Below, piece after piece: positions 51,478 to 62,306 of a stretch of 64,000 nt of DNA; within the stretch, counting starts at the first letter, position 1, and every line of letters begins with the position of its first letter. This DNA is from Mesorhizobium sp. NZP2077 (GTDB taxonomy: Bacteria > Pseudomonadota > Alphaproteobacteria > Rhizobiales > Rhizobiaceae): the NCBI RefSeq assembly GCF_013170805.1, contig NZ_CP051294.1, positions 62,001-126,000 on the forward strand. The letters are read 5' to 3'. Below the pieces are notes generated by a model. That model was not told the DNA's origin. It saw only the letters and a list, made by a program, of their open reading frames with translations, and ran no database searches. The position numbers and the translations under genes are program-made.

Positions 51478-52011
51478 TCATGGAAGCTTGGCGCTGGTTG
51501 TGCATCGAGACCACTCCTTGCCGCCGACGAAGGAACGAAAATGGATCTCTTTGGCGTTCGCTTTGACGTCGATTTCGGTTCGATCGTTACGGTTGGCCTG
51601 GGGTCGATCGTCATCGGACAGATCGACGTAGCAGGCTTCCGCGCGTGCAACGATTTTGCCGCTGTCTGGATCAATGATGCGCGCCTCGCATAGGTCAGGC
51701 TCTATGGAAGAGCCGGCGTTGTTTGCGCCAGTCTCGCATTTGCGGGTCGAGGCGATCGAGACGATGAAGGTATGCGATCCGACTTTGATGGGCTTCGACA
51801 GGATATCGAGTGGCGGTATCTGCCCGGCCGGAATGGTTCTGTGCAGCTCGTCACGCCAATAGGCGGCATTCGAGGCGATGATATCGGACCATGCGGTCTG
51901 TATGGCCGGCTGCGCGTCTGTGGTCGTAAGCGACTGGTAGCCTAGAGGCTCCCATGCGTGTGCGGAGATGGCAGACATGGGGATAATCGCGAGGGCGGTA
52001 AGCGTGGACAT
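51478..52011 (-). CDS. Secreted hypothetical protein (177 aa)
   Basis: Signal peptide MSTLTALAIIPMSAISAHA; the mature part has ETGANNAGSSIEPDLCEARIIDPDSGKIVARAEACYV with conserved Cys. GGAGG before the ATG at 52011. An in-frame ATG at 52158 with an excellent AAGGAG is also present and would add 49 residues before the signal peptide; it may mark a leader or a second start. No family recognised. Confidence 0.6.
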   Translation of the reverse strand: MSTLTALAIIPMSAISAHAWEPLGYQSLTTTDAQPAIQTAWSDIIASNAAYWRDELHRTIPAGQIPPLDILSKPIKVGSHTFIVSIASTRKCETGANNAGSSIEPDLCEARIIDPDSGKIVARAEACYVDLSDDDRPQANRNDRTEIDVKANAKEIHFRSFVGGKEWSRCTTSAKLP

Positions 52012-52216
52012 GGTAAACCTCCTGACACCGCCGTGGCCGCCGCCAGGAGCCCCGGTCAAGGCCGCGCATCGCGCGTCGTGAGGGAAGCCTTGATCCGCTG
52101 GCGATGGCCGGTGGCAGGCTGGTGTACTGACTAAGGTCAGGATTTCCATGTCGATCATGGTTGTGCTCCTTCCGAGTATCGAGGTTGCCGGAAACACGCC
52201 GGCATCGCGACTTCCC

Positions 52217-52807
52217 CTAGGGTTGCGGGACAGGGACCCGGAATTGGCATTCCGGGGCGATTTCACCTTGGAATACGATGCCGGCGCGAATGCTTTTGGC
52301 CTGAACATCATATGCACCCATCGCACCATTCCGAGCGAGGTCGGGGCGCACGTTGTTTGGTTGCGCGCCATATTCGATGAAACAGCCGGAGCCAGCGTCA
52401 GCGACCGTTGATCGGCCGTTCTGGTAGATCGCCAAGCGCATGGGACATCGTTTCAGCGTGGCATTGCCGACAGGATCGGTGCGGATCGGCGAGCAGCCGG
52501 TGAGCGTGTGCAGGACCGAGAGGACGACGGTTTTGGTCGGGCTGCGAATGACGATGTGACTCTCGGAAGCCGGCGCGTTGGCGACCGCAAAGCGCGTATC
52601 GCCTTTGGCCGCGTAGGCGTCGTTGTTCTTCTTCAGTCGGTCGGCCCATAGGGAGGCGTAGGGCACAGCTTCCGAGTTCGGGAGCTCGAGATCGGCGTAG
52701 GCGACGGCGCGCCAGGCGTTCGGATCATGCGTGCGCGACTGAGCCGAAGCGTCGGGCGCCAATGTAAGGGCAGCCGCGACTGCGATAAATGTCAGGCGTC
52801 CATGCAT
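52217..52807 (-). CDS. Secreted hypothetical protein (196 aa)
   Basis: Signal peptide MHGRLTFIAVAAALTLAPDASA, mature part with Cys (LTGCSPIRTDP ... KRCPMRL ... GSGCFIEYG ... PECQFRVPVPQP). Two of the three secreted genes here share a similar Cys-rich, all-beta looking composition. Divergent from the acyltransferase gene (43 bp). Function unknown. Confidence 0.6.
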   Translation of the reverse strand: MHGRLTFIAVAAALTLAPDASAQSRTHDPNAWRAVAYADLELPNSEAVPYASLWADRLKKNNDAYAAKGDTRFAVANAPASESHIVIRSPTKTVVLSVLHTLTGCSPIRTDPVGNATLKRCPMRLAIYQNGRSTVADAGSGCFIEYGAQPNNVRPDLARNGAMGAYDVQAKSIRAGIVFQGEIAPECQFRVPVPQP

Positions 52808-52850
52808 TCCTTGCCTCGCTTTTATGCCCTATGATTAAATCAATGTTGTG

Positions 52851-53945
52851 ATGATTGTCGAGCGTGATATTTGGATGCGACAAGAAGCCCGGCTATCGGG
52901 GCTGGATGAATTGCGAGGCCTGGCGATCGGGCTGGTGGTGCTGTCGCATGTCGGGCCGGTCTTCGGAGAAGGCGGGACGGCCGCGGCTCTGCTGTTTGCC
53001 CCGGCATGGAGCGTCGGGGTCGACCTGTTCTTTGTGATTTCCGGCCTGGTGGTGGAACGCTCATTGCGAAGCCTGCGCCTCGAGCGGGGAGCGCTCGAGG
53101 CGGCCTTCGCCTTCTATGTCAGGCGTGCTATGCGGATCGTGCCGCTGGCCTGGTGCGTCGGCGCCATCCTCTCGATCGGGTTGATCCTGCCGGGAAGCGG
53201 CGTTGAGCCTGCAGACGCGAAGGCGGCATTCGCCTTCATCTCGAATGCGCATTGGGCGGCCTGTTTCGGGGGCGCCAAAGGATGCGGGAACGCCTTTGCG
53301 TTTGGGCCATTCTGGTCGATCGCCGCCGAAATGCAATTTTATCTACTGGCTCCGCTCCTGGTGTTCTTGCTACCGCCGCGGGCGCTCGTCGCGCTAGCCG
53401 GACTCGTTCTCGTGGTCGGGGCGTTCACGCTGCGGCCATGGGGCGGGACGCTTTGGACGTTCCGCATCGATGCAATCGCGGTCGGGCTGGCGATCGGAGC
53501 AACCATGGGCACAAGCGCATGGCCATGGCTGGCGGAAAACCTGCTGGCGATCGGCAACATGGAAACGGCGTTCTGGATGACGGTCGGGGCCTTCATGCTG
53601 GCGATCTTGCCGCCGGCGACACATGGCGTGGCGACTGCCGCATTGGCGCTGACGTGCGGGTGGATCGTGACAAGGGCGACCTTGCGGAATGGTTCTGTGA
53701 ACTGGCCAGGGCGGATTCTGCGCCGCCTGGGAGACATTTCGTATGCGCTCTATCTGATCCATCTGCCGGTGCTGGCGCTGTTCAACTGGTCCCTTGGCCA
53801 ATTCCTGGGCGCTCCGGCGACGGCAACGTTCTCGATCGCGATTGCGATCGGGCTGTCTCATGTACTGACAGCGGCGATCGGAGATCCGCTGCGCCAGCTT
53901 GGCCGCCAATGGTCAAATCGAACAGTCCGGGAGGTGTCGCCGTGA
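52851..53945 (+). CDS. Acyltransferase family 3 (OafA/YrhL-like) membrane protein (364 aa)
   Basis: LDELRGLAIGLVVLSHVGPVFGEGG is the conserved N-terminal helix of acyltransferase-3 proteins with the catalytic His region, and about ten hydrophobic helices follow, ending LPVLALFNWSLGQFLGAP. Such enzymes transfer acyl groups to cell-surface carbohydrates or peptidoglycan. Coupled to the next gene by a GTG overlapping its stop. Start: GTG 52848 or ATG 52851. Role here, perhaps surface modification affecting mating, is inferred. Confidence 0.85.
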   Translation: MIVERDIWMRQEARLSGLDELRGLAIGLVVLSHVGPVFGEGGTAAALLFAPAWSVGVDLFFVISGLVVERSLRSLRLERGALEAAFAFYVRRAMRIVPLAWCVGAILSIGLILPGSGVEPADAKAAFAFISNAHWAACFGGAKGCGNAFAFGPFWSIAAEMQFYLLAPLLVFLLPPRALVALAGLVLVVGAFTLRPWGGTLWTFRIDAIAVGLAIGATMGTSAWPWLAENLLAIGNMETAFWMTVGAFMLAILPPATHGVATAALALTCGWIVTRATLRNGSVNWPGRILRRLGDISYALYLIHLPVLALFNWSLGQFLGAPATATFSIAIAIGLSHVLTAAIGDPLRQLGRQWSNRTVREVSP

Positions 53946-54220
53946 CGGAAGAAAATCGTCAGTGGTCGCTTGGTGGTGAAGACGTCAATCAAATTCCGCG
54001 AGGAGCGAGGGCGCTGGCGGAGCAGCTATTGACCGAGACCGACGGCGATGCCGTGGCAGCGCTCGTCGCGGCATGCTGCGTCATTGGAGCCATGCGCTCG
54101 GCGGTATCGAGGGGTATGGTGCGCAACGGATCGCCGTCAGGGATCAATATCGCGCAAGTGCTGGACGTGTTCGTACGAAACGAGCCCCCAGCAGAAGAGC
54201 AGAGCCTAACCGATAGATGA
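53942..54220 (+). CDS. Hypothetical protein (92 aa)
   Basis: MTEENRQWSLGGEDVNQIPRGARALAEQLLTETDGDAVAALVAACCVIGAMRSAVSRGMVRNG... GTG start overlaps the acyltransferase stop, so it is co-translated. Ala-rich soluble helical protein, no motif. Function unknown. Confidence 0.6.
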   Translation: MTEENRQWSLGGEDVNQIPRGARALAEQLLTETDGDAVAALVAACCVIGAMRSAVSRGMVRNGSPSGINIAQVLDVFVRNEPPAEEQSLTDR

Positions 54221-54739
54221 CCTCGACCGTGAAGTAGCGGCGATGTTGGGAGGCTGTGCGGCCTGCCGCTCGCTCCCCCAGAATGCTGAACGCACGATAC
54301 CAGCAGAATCTTCGTGGGCGACCGTCAGCAATGCCGAGCACTGACGCTGATTTCGCCAGGAAAGAGATTGAACTAGAGCCTTGCGAAACGCTTGGTCGAA
54401 CGACAGATCGATCTCGCATAGCGAATGCCTTTGAAATAGTCGCTCGCCTGGCCTGTTCTTCCTAAAAGAAAAGTGCGGGAAGCATGATTTTGGCCGGTGA
54501 GCGATGCGGCCTCCGTGCTGAAGGTCGCCATGACTGCTGGCGCGACCACACGCAATACGCTCGAAGTCGCCGAAGAGTCGCCATCTTCGAACTGGGATCT
54601 GCACGAAAGAGACGTGGTGGAAGCGTACCTCTCATACGCCGCGGACAATCTTGGCGACGCTGGCGCCTTGCCGTTGGTTTGGCCGTCGGCTTCTGTGCGC
54701 GTCTGGCCAGCCGACACGCGGCAGTGTGACGGCCGCCGC
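54221..54739 (+). other. 519-bp stretch with one doubtful coding start
   Basis: A frame from GTG 54497 reads MSDAASVLKVAMTAGATTRN and about 70 protein-like codons, but it continues antisense through the lipoprotein gene to 55264, so it is at best a truncated gene. Nothing else convincing is seen in this interval. Confidence 0.3.
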
Positions 54740-55345
54740 TTAGTAGCGGCTGCCAAACCAGCCCTTGCTCTTGGGTGGCGAGGGTTCCTGATAAGCCCAC
54801 GGGACGGATTTGTAGGACGGCCTCGGGTCTTGGACGCGCCAAGCCTTCTGCCAGTAGTAGAAATTGAGGGGTACTCGGGCGAGCACGCGACCATCGGCAG
54901 ACAGGAGGTCGGAAGCGCAGGCGACGACGGGGCCGTCGTAGTGTTGCACGCGGCCGGTATAGCCGTTGAGCGCTCCGGGCCGGCACGCAAAGACACGAAC
55001 GCCTGCAGCGATCGTGTCCGGGGCTTCCGCAGGGACGGAGATCGTCTTGATGCCTTCCTCGGTGATGAGCGTGCGCACAGGCACGGAACTCCAATGCGAG
55101 CGGCGCAAGGCGTTATTCGCCTGAGCTTCGGTCGGGTAGCCGGTTCGCTGGGTAATGACCGGCGGGAAGCGGCCCCAGTCGGGCGCATATTCTTGCTGGC
55201 TGCGACTGACGCGATCCGGTTTCCAATAGGAGTCCGTAACCGAAACGGGGCCGGCCGAATGTGAAGCATCCGGCACTCGCTCGGCGCAACCGGCGAGCAA
55301 GGCCGCGGATGCGACGAGGTGGAGGATGTGACGAAAAGAACTCAT
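54740..55345 (-). CDS. Secreted lipoprotein (201 aa)
   Basis: Signal peptide with lipobox LLAGC (residue 18), ...HLVASAALLAGCAERVPD. The mature part is Trp/Tyr-rich (WKPDRVSRSQQEYAPDWGRFPPV; FYYWQKAWRVQDPRPS). The longer frame to 55459 adds a non-signal N-terminus and is rejected. A nested dyad at 55483-55531 upstream marks a regulated promoter. Family unknown. Confidence 0.7.
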   Translation of the reverse strand: MSSFRHILHLVASAALLAGCAERVPDASHSAGPVSVTDSYWKPDRVSRSQQEYAPDWGRFPPVITQRTGYPTEAQANNALRRSHWSSVPVRTLITEEGIKTISVPAEAPDTIAAGVRVFACRPGALNGYTGRVQHYDGPVVACASDLLSADGRVLARVPLNFYYWQKAWRVQDPRPSYKSVPWAYQEPSPPKSKGWFGSRY

Positions 55346-55482
55346 GTCGTGCTCGGAGGTCATGGGTTTGCAGGTGAGGATTTCCGGCGGAGCCAAGGCA
55401 TCTGGAAGGTGCTGGCCCAAATGCGGTGCACGAAGCAAAAGTTGATTGCTGGTTCCCATGGGTCACTCCTCTTCAGATTCAT

Positions 55483-55531
55483 TGAGTCAGTAAACTATCT
55501 TGCAAATCGCTGTGCAAGTGTCTCTGACTCA
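55483..55531. promoter_or_regulatory. Nested dyads upstream of the lipoprotein gene
   Basis: An outer perfect pair TGAGTCAG (55483-55490) and CTGACTCA (55524-55531) encloses CTTGCA (55499-55504) and TGCAAG (55513-55518). The inner 20 bp resemble a LuxR-type box, which fits the LuxR gene 700 bp away. Confidence 0.55.
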
Positions 55532-55684
55532 TATCCCACGAGGGGAGGAGGGTGCTCTATCCGGATCCGCGCCCGATGGGCCGGATAGGGCCTCGGTGTC
55601 GAGTTGACGCGGGGCCGTCAAGCAATCGATACTCTGAATGCGCGCTATTGCCGCGGCGGTCGCAGCGGCATCCGCTGAACGAAC

Positions 55685-56029
55685 TCAGCGGCTTCGTGGG
55701 CGGCCTTGCCTGATGTCGCTGCGAGCCTGTCGAAGCCGCTGTTCGAGCGCCAAATAGCGAGCCGTAATCGAGTTCAGCTTTGTGAAAAACTGCCTGCTCT
55801 GCGCAGGATTGCCCGGCGCAGGCGGAGGGAAGAAGGCAAAAAGAGCTTCCCGGTCAGCGTCTAATTGTTCTAGCTCCGAGCAGAGACGGCAAATCTCGTG
55901 GTCGTCCGTTGCGGAACGCTGATGTGATGCACGGCGGTTGGCACGTGTGGAGTTAGTTTGCCGAGCCACATCGTTTGACGAAGGTACAATCGTATCCAAG
56001 GCGTTTCCTCCACGCCGGGTTGTGGTCAT
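55685..56029 (-). CDS. Hypothetical protein (114 aa)
   Basis: A polar N-terminus, a Cys pair near residue 48 (EICRLCSELEQL) and a C-terminal coiled coil (QFFTKLNSITARYLALEQRLRQARSD). ATG at 56029; no clear ribosome site. It is divergent from the luxR gene. Plausible but unconfirmed. Confidence 0.45.
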   Translation of the reverse strand: MTTTRRGGNALDTIVPSSNDVARQTNSTRANRRASHQRSATDDHEICRLCSELEQLDADREALFAFFPPPAPGNPAQSRQFFTKLNSITARYLALEQRLRQARSDIRQGRPRSR

Positions 56030-56077
56030 CCAATCTGGAATAATGCGGGTTGCAACCTATGTATACTGGCGGTTTTG

Positions 56078-56095
56078 CCTGTCACTTTTGACAGG
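56078..56095. promoter_or_regulatory. lux-box-like dyad upstream of luxR
   Basis: CCTGTCACTTTTGACAGG: 7-bp perfect arms around a 4-bp centre, about 95 bp before the luxR start. Length and arms resemble the 18-20-bp boxes bound by acyl-homoserine-lactone regulators. Confidence 0.6.
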
Positions 56096-56190
56096 TCGTG
56101 AGACGCTGGAATCCAGCGAGGAGCAACCTAGTCAGATAGCCGCGCGACTGGCTTGGAGAGGCACGTCGATAGCAAGAAGGTAAGCTGAAT

Positions 56191-56928
56191 ATGGCGCAAT
56201 TTGACTCAAATGTTCACGACATGACGGAGGGTATTCGCGCAGTTGCCTCTCCTGCCGACGCAGCGGACCTTCTGAACACAATTGTCGAGAGTTACGGCCT
56301 TGAGACGGCGGCCTTTCTTACCGTCAGGCCGGTTTACGAGGAACCGAGTAAGCCGTTCTGTTTGACCACCTATTCGCCTGAGTGGGTGAAACGCTACATC
56401 GAGAAGGATTTTTTCGACATCGATCCCGTGCTTCGCTACGGGCTGCGTGCTGTGACATTGGTTGATTGGAAGGAGATCGACCTATCGGACAAGGCCGTGC
56501 GCACGTTCTTTGGTGAAGCGAGGCAACATGGTGTCGGGAAGCATGGCGTCACGTTCCCGGTTAGGGGTGTCGACGGCGACCGCGGCATTCTGAGCGTGAC
56601 GAGCAACGAGAACGCAGCGGCGTGGCAGGCGTTCCTCAAATCCGAGGTTCGCGACCTCCAGCATCTCGCCGGCGAATTTCACAATGCTATCGGTCGAATC
56701 CAAGGAAGGCGACTCCATCGGACGGTCTGCTCCGATAGAGAGATCGAGTGCCTGAGATGGTACGCTAGGGGAGAGAAGGTCAAACGGACCGCAGAGATAC
56801 TGTCGCTATCCCCTCGCACGGTCCGATTTCATCTTGATCTGGCACGGGCCAAGCTGGGTGCCAAAAGCTTGGCCCATGCGGTTGCGATCGCGGCCGAGCG
56901 CGGCCTTTTCTTTCAAAGACTGTTCTGA
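56191..56928 (+). CDS. LuxR-type quorum-sensing regulator (245 aa)
   Basis: Autoinducer-binding domain (residues ~20-165) with conserved Tyr61, Trp65, Asp78-Pro79 and Trp93 (SPEWVKRYIEKDFFDIDPV ... VDWKEI) that form the acyl-homoserine-lactone pocket. C-terminal LuxR HTH: CSDREIECLRWYARGEKVKRTAEILSLSPRTVRFHLDLARAKLG. No luxI synthase gene lies in the window, so it may respond to signals made elsewhere. The lux-box-like dyad upstream suggests autoregulation. It could couple conjugation to cell density, as TraR does. Confidence 0.9.
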   Translation: MAQFDSNVHDMTEGIRAVASPADAADLLNTIVESYGLETAAFLTVRPVYEEPSKPFCLTTYSPEWVKRYIEKDFFDIDPVLRYGLRAVTLVDWKEIDLSDKAVRTFFGEARQHGVGKHGVTFPVRGVDGDRGILSVTSNENAAAWQAFLKSEVRDLQHLAGEFHNAIGRIQGRRLHRTVCSDREIECLRWYARGEKVKRTAEILSLSPRTVRFHLDLARAKLGAKSLAHAVAIAAERGLFFQRLF

Positions 56929-57091
56929 TCGGTAGCCAAGCGCTTCGCGGAGGCCGCCGGCAAAACTCGTTCCGTTTCGTGTAGCTGGGAATGATAGAAT
57001 GACTGGATCATGGGAAAGAAGGGAGACGTCGCTCTGGACAACCTGATCAGGAAGGCACCGCAGGGGTAGAATGCTGGCCAAACCAAGTGTC

Positions 57092-57448
57092 CTATTCGCA
57101 AACCACACGGTACCGCTTGCCGGGCTCGCTGATATTCTTGCAGACAAGCGGCTTGTGTGGCTCGGAAGAGGAGAGCGGAGGGCTTGCGGCCGGCGATGCC
57201 CGTCTGTTTGATGTCTTGAGACTTGCCGTACGGCGCGGTTTGAGCCGTTCCGGCTCCTGTGGCGCAACCGGAAACACGCTGGTTTCGATCTGTTGCCGCC
57301 GCAGGCGTAGCGGCTCTTTGTCAAAGAATCGCCTGGCATCAAGCGATCTCGGAATAATCACCGTACCATCATCGCTGTGCGCGCAGCCGCTCCCCAACAG
57401 TAAGGCCAGCCCCAGGAAAAAAGGCAGTATCCGTCCAAACATAAGCAT
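57092..57448 (-). CDS. Small lipoprotein (118 aa)
   Basis: A signal with MLMFGRILPFFLGLALLLGSGCAHSDD (lipobox near residue 22), then a basic, Pro/Ser-rich mature part ending CKNISEPGKRYRVVCE. The start at 57448 or 57442 is chosen by the signal peptide; the open frame to 57541 is not. Function unknown. It lies downstream of groEL in the same direction, separated by 115 bp. Confidence 0.6.
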   Translation of the reverse strand: MLMFGRILPFFLGLALLLGSGCAHSDDGTVIIPRSLDARRFFDKEPLRLRRQQIETSVFPVAPQEPERLKPRRTASLKTSNRRASPAASPPLSSSEPHKPLVCKNISEPGKRYRVVCE

Positions 57449-57562
57449 TATCCTTGGCGGGCATACCCCGGCTTGCGGGTCGCCGACAACCGGCGCAATG
57501 GACACGAAGAAAGGGCGGCATCGATGCCGCCCTTTCCGCATCTGAAGGCTGAATGGGTTGGA

Positions 57563-59221
<1,659 letters not shown>

Positions 59222-59280
59222 TCAGCTCCTGGCAGGGGCTTGGGGTAAGCCCGAAATTCAGTTGACGGTGAGGCCGATAT

Positions 59281-59577
59281 TCAGCCGATGATGCCCATGA
59301 TGTCGGATTCCTTCATGATCAGAAGGTCTTCGCCATTGAGCTTGACTTCGGTGCCCGACCACTTGCCGAACAGGATGCGGTCGCCTTTCTTGACGTCCAG
59401 CGGAACCAGCTTGCCGGCTTCGTCGCGGGCGCCGGAACCGACGGCGATGATCTCGCCTTCCTGCGGCTTTTCCTTCGCCGTATCCGGGATGATGATGCCG
59501 CCAGCGGTTTTGGATTCGGATTCGACCCGACGAACGACCACGCGGTCATGAAGCGGGCGGAACTTCGACTTTGCCAT
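59281..59577 (-). CDS. groES: Co-chaperonin GroES (98 aa)
   Basis: [41 protein letters not shown] ... [17 protein letters not shown], with the mobile loop intact. Caps GroEL. The longer frame to 59676 crosses the CIRCE element, so the ATG at 59577 is used. Confidence 0.98.
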   Translation of the reverse strand: MAKSKFRPLHDRVVVRRVESESKTAGGIIIPDTAKEKPQEGEIIAVGSGARDEAGKLVPLDVKKGDRILFGKWSGTEVKLNGEDLLIMKESDIMGIIG

Positions 59578-59665
59578 TTTTACTTCCTCGATGAGAATGG
59601 TGTGAACAGTTCCTCGATCCGGCGAAGCCGGACAAACCAGTACTGCCCGGCGATGCCGGACCAAC

Positions 59666-59692
59666 TTGGCACTCACCTATGGCGAGTGCTAA
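59666..59692 (-). promoter_or_regulatory. CIRCE element of groESL
   Basis: TTGGCACTC, nine bases, GAGTGCTAA: the 9-9-9 inverted repeat bound by the HrcA repressor, with one mismatch in one arm from TTAGCACTC. It implies heat-inducible, HrcA-dependent control of groES-groEL. Confidence 0.95.
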
Positions 59693-60485
59693 CAACGCGG
59701 GGGATAGGCTCCTGGCATAGGAGAGTCAAGACGCTCGTGAGGCGATTGCAGACAGCCGGTACGATGATTTGGCCGGCTGTCCTATCGCCGAGGCGACCGC
59801 AGCGCCAGCAGCGGCCGTCGTTCGGCGGGCCCGTAGCTGTCGGTCAGCTCGAGACCGAAATCACCGAAAGGTCTTGGCGTCCCAGATCGGTCGAAAAACG
59901 GCGTTTCTGCGAAGCAGCAAACCGAGCCAGCCGGTGGCTTGGCAGCCCCATGACTGAAATGGGGTGCGGGCGGAACACACTACTCAGCCGCCCGGATCGA
60001 TGATGCGAAAACAGGCCTAATATTCCGTAAACAGGAAGGCTGGCGGCGCACCGATTGCAATTGCGCTGACGTAGGGTAAGCTTGGCCCGTCCTGGATCGT
60101 CAATCCCATTGCAGATTCGGGCACTCCCGATCTTGCCGCCTTCGGGCGGCCCTTTTGTTTCAATGACAGGGAGCCGTCGGCAGCAGACTGCTGGCGACGG
60201 CCGACGTTGAGTGTCAGCCTGTAGGCGCTGTGCGAGTTCGTTCTGGCTCGCCAGTATCAGACGCGGGCAACGACATCGGCGCAGGGATCCGCGTTTTTTT
60301 GACATCGGGAATGTCGCCGTCAATTGCGGGAGGTCGAGGAAGGGCTGTCGGTGCTTGAGGCCCGTGGTGATTGCGCCGACGTCGTGATTGCCTGCAGCGT
60401 CAGCGCAACTGAGTGCTATGGCGAAGGGACCGGCATCCGCGTCACGGTTCCTTCGTCCAACTGCTGGCAATGGATCGCGAACATC
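59693..60485. other. 793-bp non-coding region with hairpins
   Basis: No convincing gene. It holds a 9-bp stem-loop (59751-59759 with 59773-59781) and, at 60135-60150, a GCCGCC/GGCGGC hairpin with a TTCG loop followed by CCTTTTGTTT, a terminator on the plus strand. An sRNA ending there cannot be excluded. Confidence 0.5.
60135..60160 (+). terminator. Rho-independent terminator with TTCG loop
   Basis: 6-bp GC stem with a TTCG tetraloop (60135-60150) and a T-rich tail. No plus-strand gene precedes it within the region, so it may end an untranslated RNA. Confidence 0.6.
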
Positions 60486-61433
60486 TCAGGACAAGATTTC
60501 CAACAAGTCCGCCTCAAGCGGCGTCCAGTCGTTCTGTGCCAGCGCGCCACGGCGCTCGAGCGCCGATAAGACGTCGGCAAACCGCTGCTCCAGCGGTGCC
60601 GCCGGGGACCACCCGTAGGCATTCATAAACCGGCTCGGGTCGACCGCGCAGTCGATATCGCGGAAAGGAAACCAGGTTCTTGGCCGTCGCTCGCCAGCCG
60701 CCGAGCCGACGCAATGCATCTTGACCTCTCGGCCCGCGACGCTCGCCAGAAGTACGGTCAGCCCGGCCGATGTCACCAACTCAGGATCGGCGAGATTGTA
60801 GGCAGCGAAAATCGGCCCGAGCGCATCCTTGGTCCCGGACAACCAGGTCGTGATGGCCGCGCCGAGATCGTCTTCATGCAGAAACTGATAAACCGCGCTG
60901 CCGGAACCGGGCACCAGAACCGGGCGCCCATGCCGGATGCGTCGGAAAAACCAGCTTTCGCGATCGAGATCGTTGTTGGGGCCGAATATGTAAGGTGGGC
61001 GAAATGTCGCGCAAACGGGAAAGCGCGCCTCGCGATAGACCTCTTCAACCTCGACCTTGCCGCGCCCGTACTCGGCCCAGGCTGACCCGCCACCGGCCAG
61101 GTCGATTTCCCGCGCCGGGGTCGCCGCCCCATCGGAATAAACTGCGGCGCTCGAGATGACTGCCGCCCGCGTGACCCGCCCGGCCAAAGCCGTCACCATG
61201 ATGCGAGCCTGCTCGCCGGTATAAGCGTTGGTGTCGATGACACAGTCGAACTCCCGGTCGAGTAAGGCGCTCGTGACGGCTTTGGCGTCGTTGCGGTCGG
61301 CGATCAGCTGTTCGACTCCGATGAGCGGGCGAGTACCCCGATTGAGCACGCTCACCGCGTGCCCTTCGGCGACCAAGGCACGCACCACCGCGTGTCCGAC
61401 GAATCCGGATCCCCCAATAACCAGCGTTCTCAT
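60486..61433 (-). CDS. NAD-dependent epimerase/dehydratase (315 aa)
   Basis: An extended short-chain dehydrogenase: MRTLVIGGSGFVGHAVVRAL is the GxxGxxG dinucleotide motif, SSAAVYSDG is the Ser strand and YGRGK corresponds to the YxxxK catalytic pair. Such enzymes usually act on nucleotide sugars. No neighbouring sugar pathway genes are seen, so the substrate is unknown. The 244 bp upstream (61434-61677) hold no clear gene. Confidence 0.88.
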   Translation of the reverse strand: MRTLVIGGSGFVGHAVVRALVAEGHAVSVLNRGTRPLIGVEQLIADRNDAKAVTSALLDREFDCVIDTNAYTGEQARIMVTALAGRVTRAAVISSAAVYSDGAATPAREIDLAGGGSAWAEYGRGKVEVEEVYREARFPVCATFRPPYIFGPNNDLDRESWFFRRIRHGRPVLVPGSGSAVYQFLHEDDLGAAITTWLSGTKDALGPIFAAYNLADPELVTSAGLTVLLASVAGREVKMHCVGSAAGERRPRTWFPFRDIDCAVDPSRFMNAYGWSPAAPLEQRFADVLSALERRGALAQNDWTPLEADLLEILS

Positions 61434-61677
61434 GCCTCGTTGCTCCAGGCTCGTAATATCAATCCCCCTTCAGTGTCCGGCGGGTCGGCAGCGTTTCTTA
61501 GATCAGGATTGTCGGACACCGGCCGTTCCTGCGCCTGGCTTGGAGTTTGACGCGCCAAATCTCTTCTGTTGGTCGGAACCGCGGGGAAGCCGGGAGACGT
61601 AGCGCATTGATGCGGAGGATTTATGAACGGCCATCATGTATCGTGGTGATTGGTGAGCCGGCTTGCGGCGTAGCCTT

Positions 61678-62064
61678 TCAGAGACGCCGAACCGGGCCCG
61701 GATAGCGCGCCACGAGATCGTCGACCGTGATCAGCGTGATGCCTTCCACGATGGACTGAGCGATCAGGATACGATCGAACGGATCTTTATGGATCGGCGG
61801 AAGTCCATCGACCGCGACTGCATGCTCGCTGGTGATCGGCAGTTCATGATAGCCATTGTCGAACAATCCTCGCCGCAGCAGGCGCGGATCGACCGTAAAA
61901 TCCGAACGGCCGAGACCTCGTTTGATGGCGACTTCCCAAAGGCTGGCAGCACTGAACAGCAGCTCGTTGTCTGGGTTCTCAATCTCGGCTATCGCCTCCA
62001 GCGGGAGCCGATCCGGTTCACCTGCCGCCCACAACAGAAGATGTGTGTCCAGCAACAGCTTCAT
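61678..62064 (-). CDS. vapC: PIN-domain toxin, VapC-like (128 aa)
   Basis: MKLLLDTHLLLWAAGEP has the first catalytic Asp; later SAASLWEVAIKRG (Glu), DPFDRILIAQS (Asp) and LITVDDLVARY (Asp) complete the PIN active site. A ribonuclease usually cutting tRNA or rRNA. Its start overlaps the antitoxin stop by 4 bp. Confidence 0.92.
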   Translation of the reverse strand: MKLLLDTHLLLWAAGEPDRLPLEAIAEIENPDNELLFSAASLWEVAIKRGLGRSDFTVDPRLLRRGLFDNGYHELPITSEHAVAVDGLPPIHKDPFDRILIAQSIVEGITLITVDDLVARYPGPVRRL

Positions 62065-62306
62065 GCGTCACCGTCGAACAGCTTTTCGATTTCCTCGCTG
62101 CCCATGCGGTCGAAGTCTTCGGGAACCGAGAATGCACCGGCCATAAACCCGATCCGCCGTATCGCGCCAGCGTCGGGCTGATCGATCGGGACAACCTTGA
62201 CAAGGGGCCTGCCGGATTTGGCAATGATAAAAGGCTCGCCTTTGGCCGCCTTGTCGACCAGACGAGAGAGATGGGTTTTCGCTTCGTGGATGTTAACCGT
62301 CTGCAT
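62061..62306 (-). CDS. Phd/YefM-family antitoxin (81 aa)
   Basis: MQTVNIHEAKTHLSRLVDKAAKGEPFIIAKSGRPLVKVVPI is the Phd/YefM fold that binds DNA and the toxin; the C-terminal tail reaches the PIN active site. ATG at 62306 is chosen over 62318 (MVNH) on family length. Upstream A+T-rich DNA is the promoter. Confidence 0.9.
   Translation of the reverse strand: MQTVNIHEAKTHLSRLVDKAAKGEPFIIAKSGRPLVKVVPIDQPDAGAIRRIGFMAGAFSVPEDFDRMGSEEIEKLFDGDA

Noticed and set aside
59844..60470. 208-aa minus-strand frame between groES and the epimerase
   Set aside because: Runs through a terminator hairpin; Arg/Cys-rich with no domain features.
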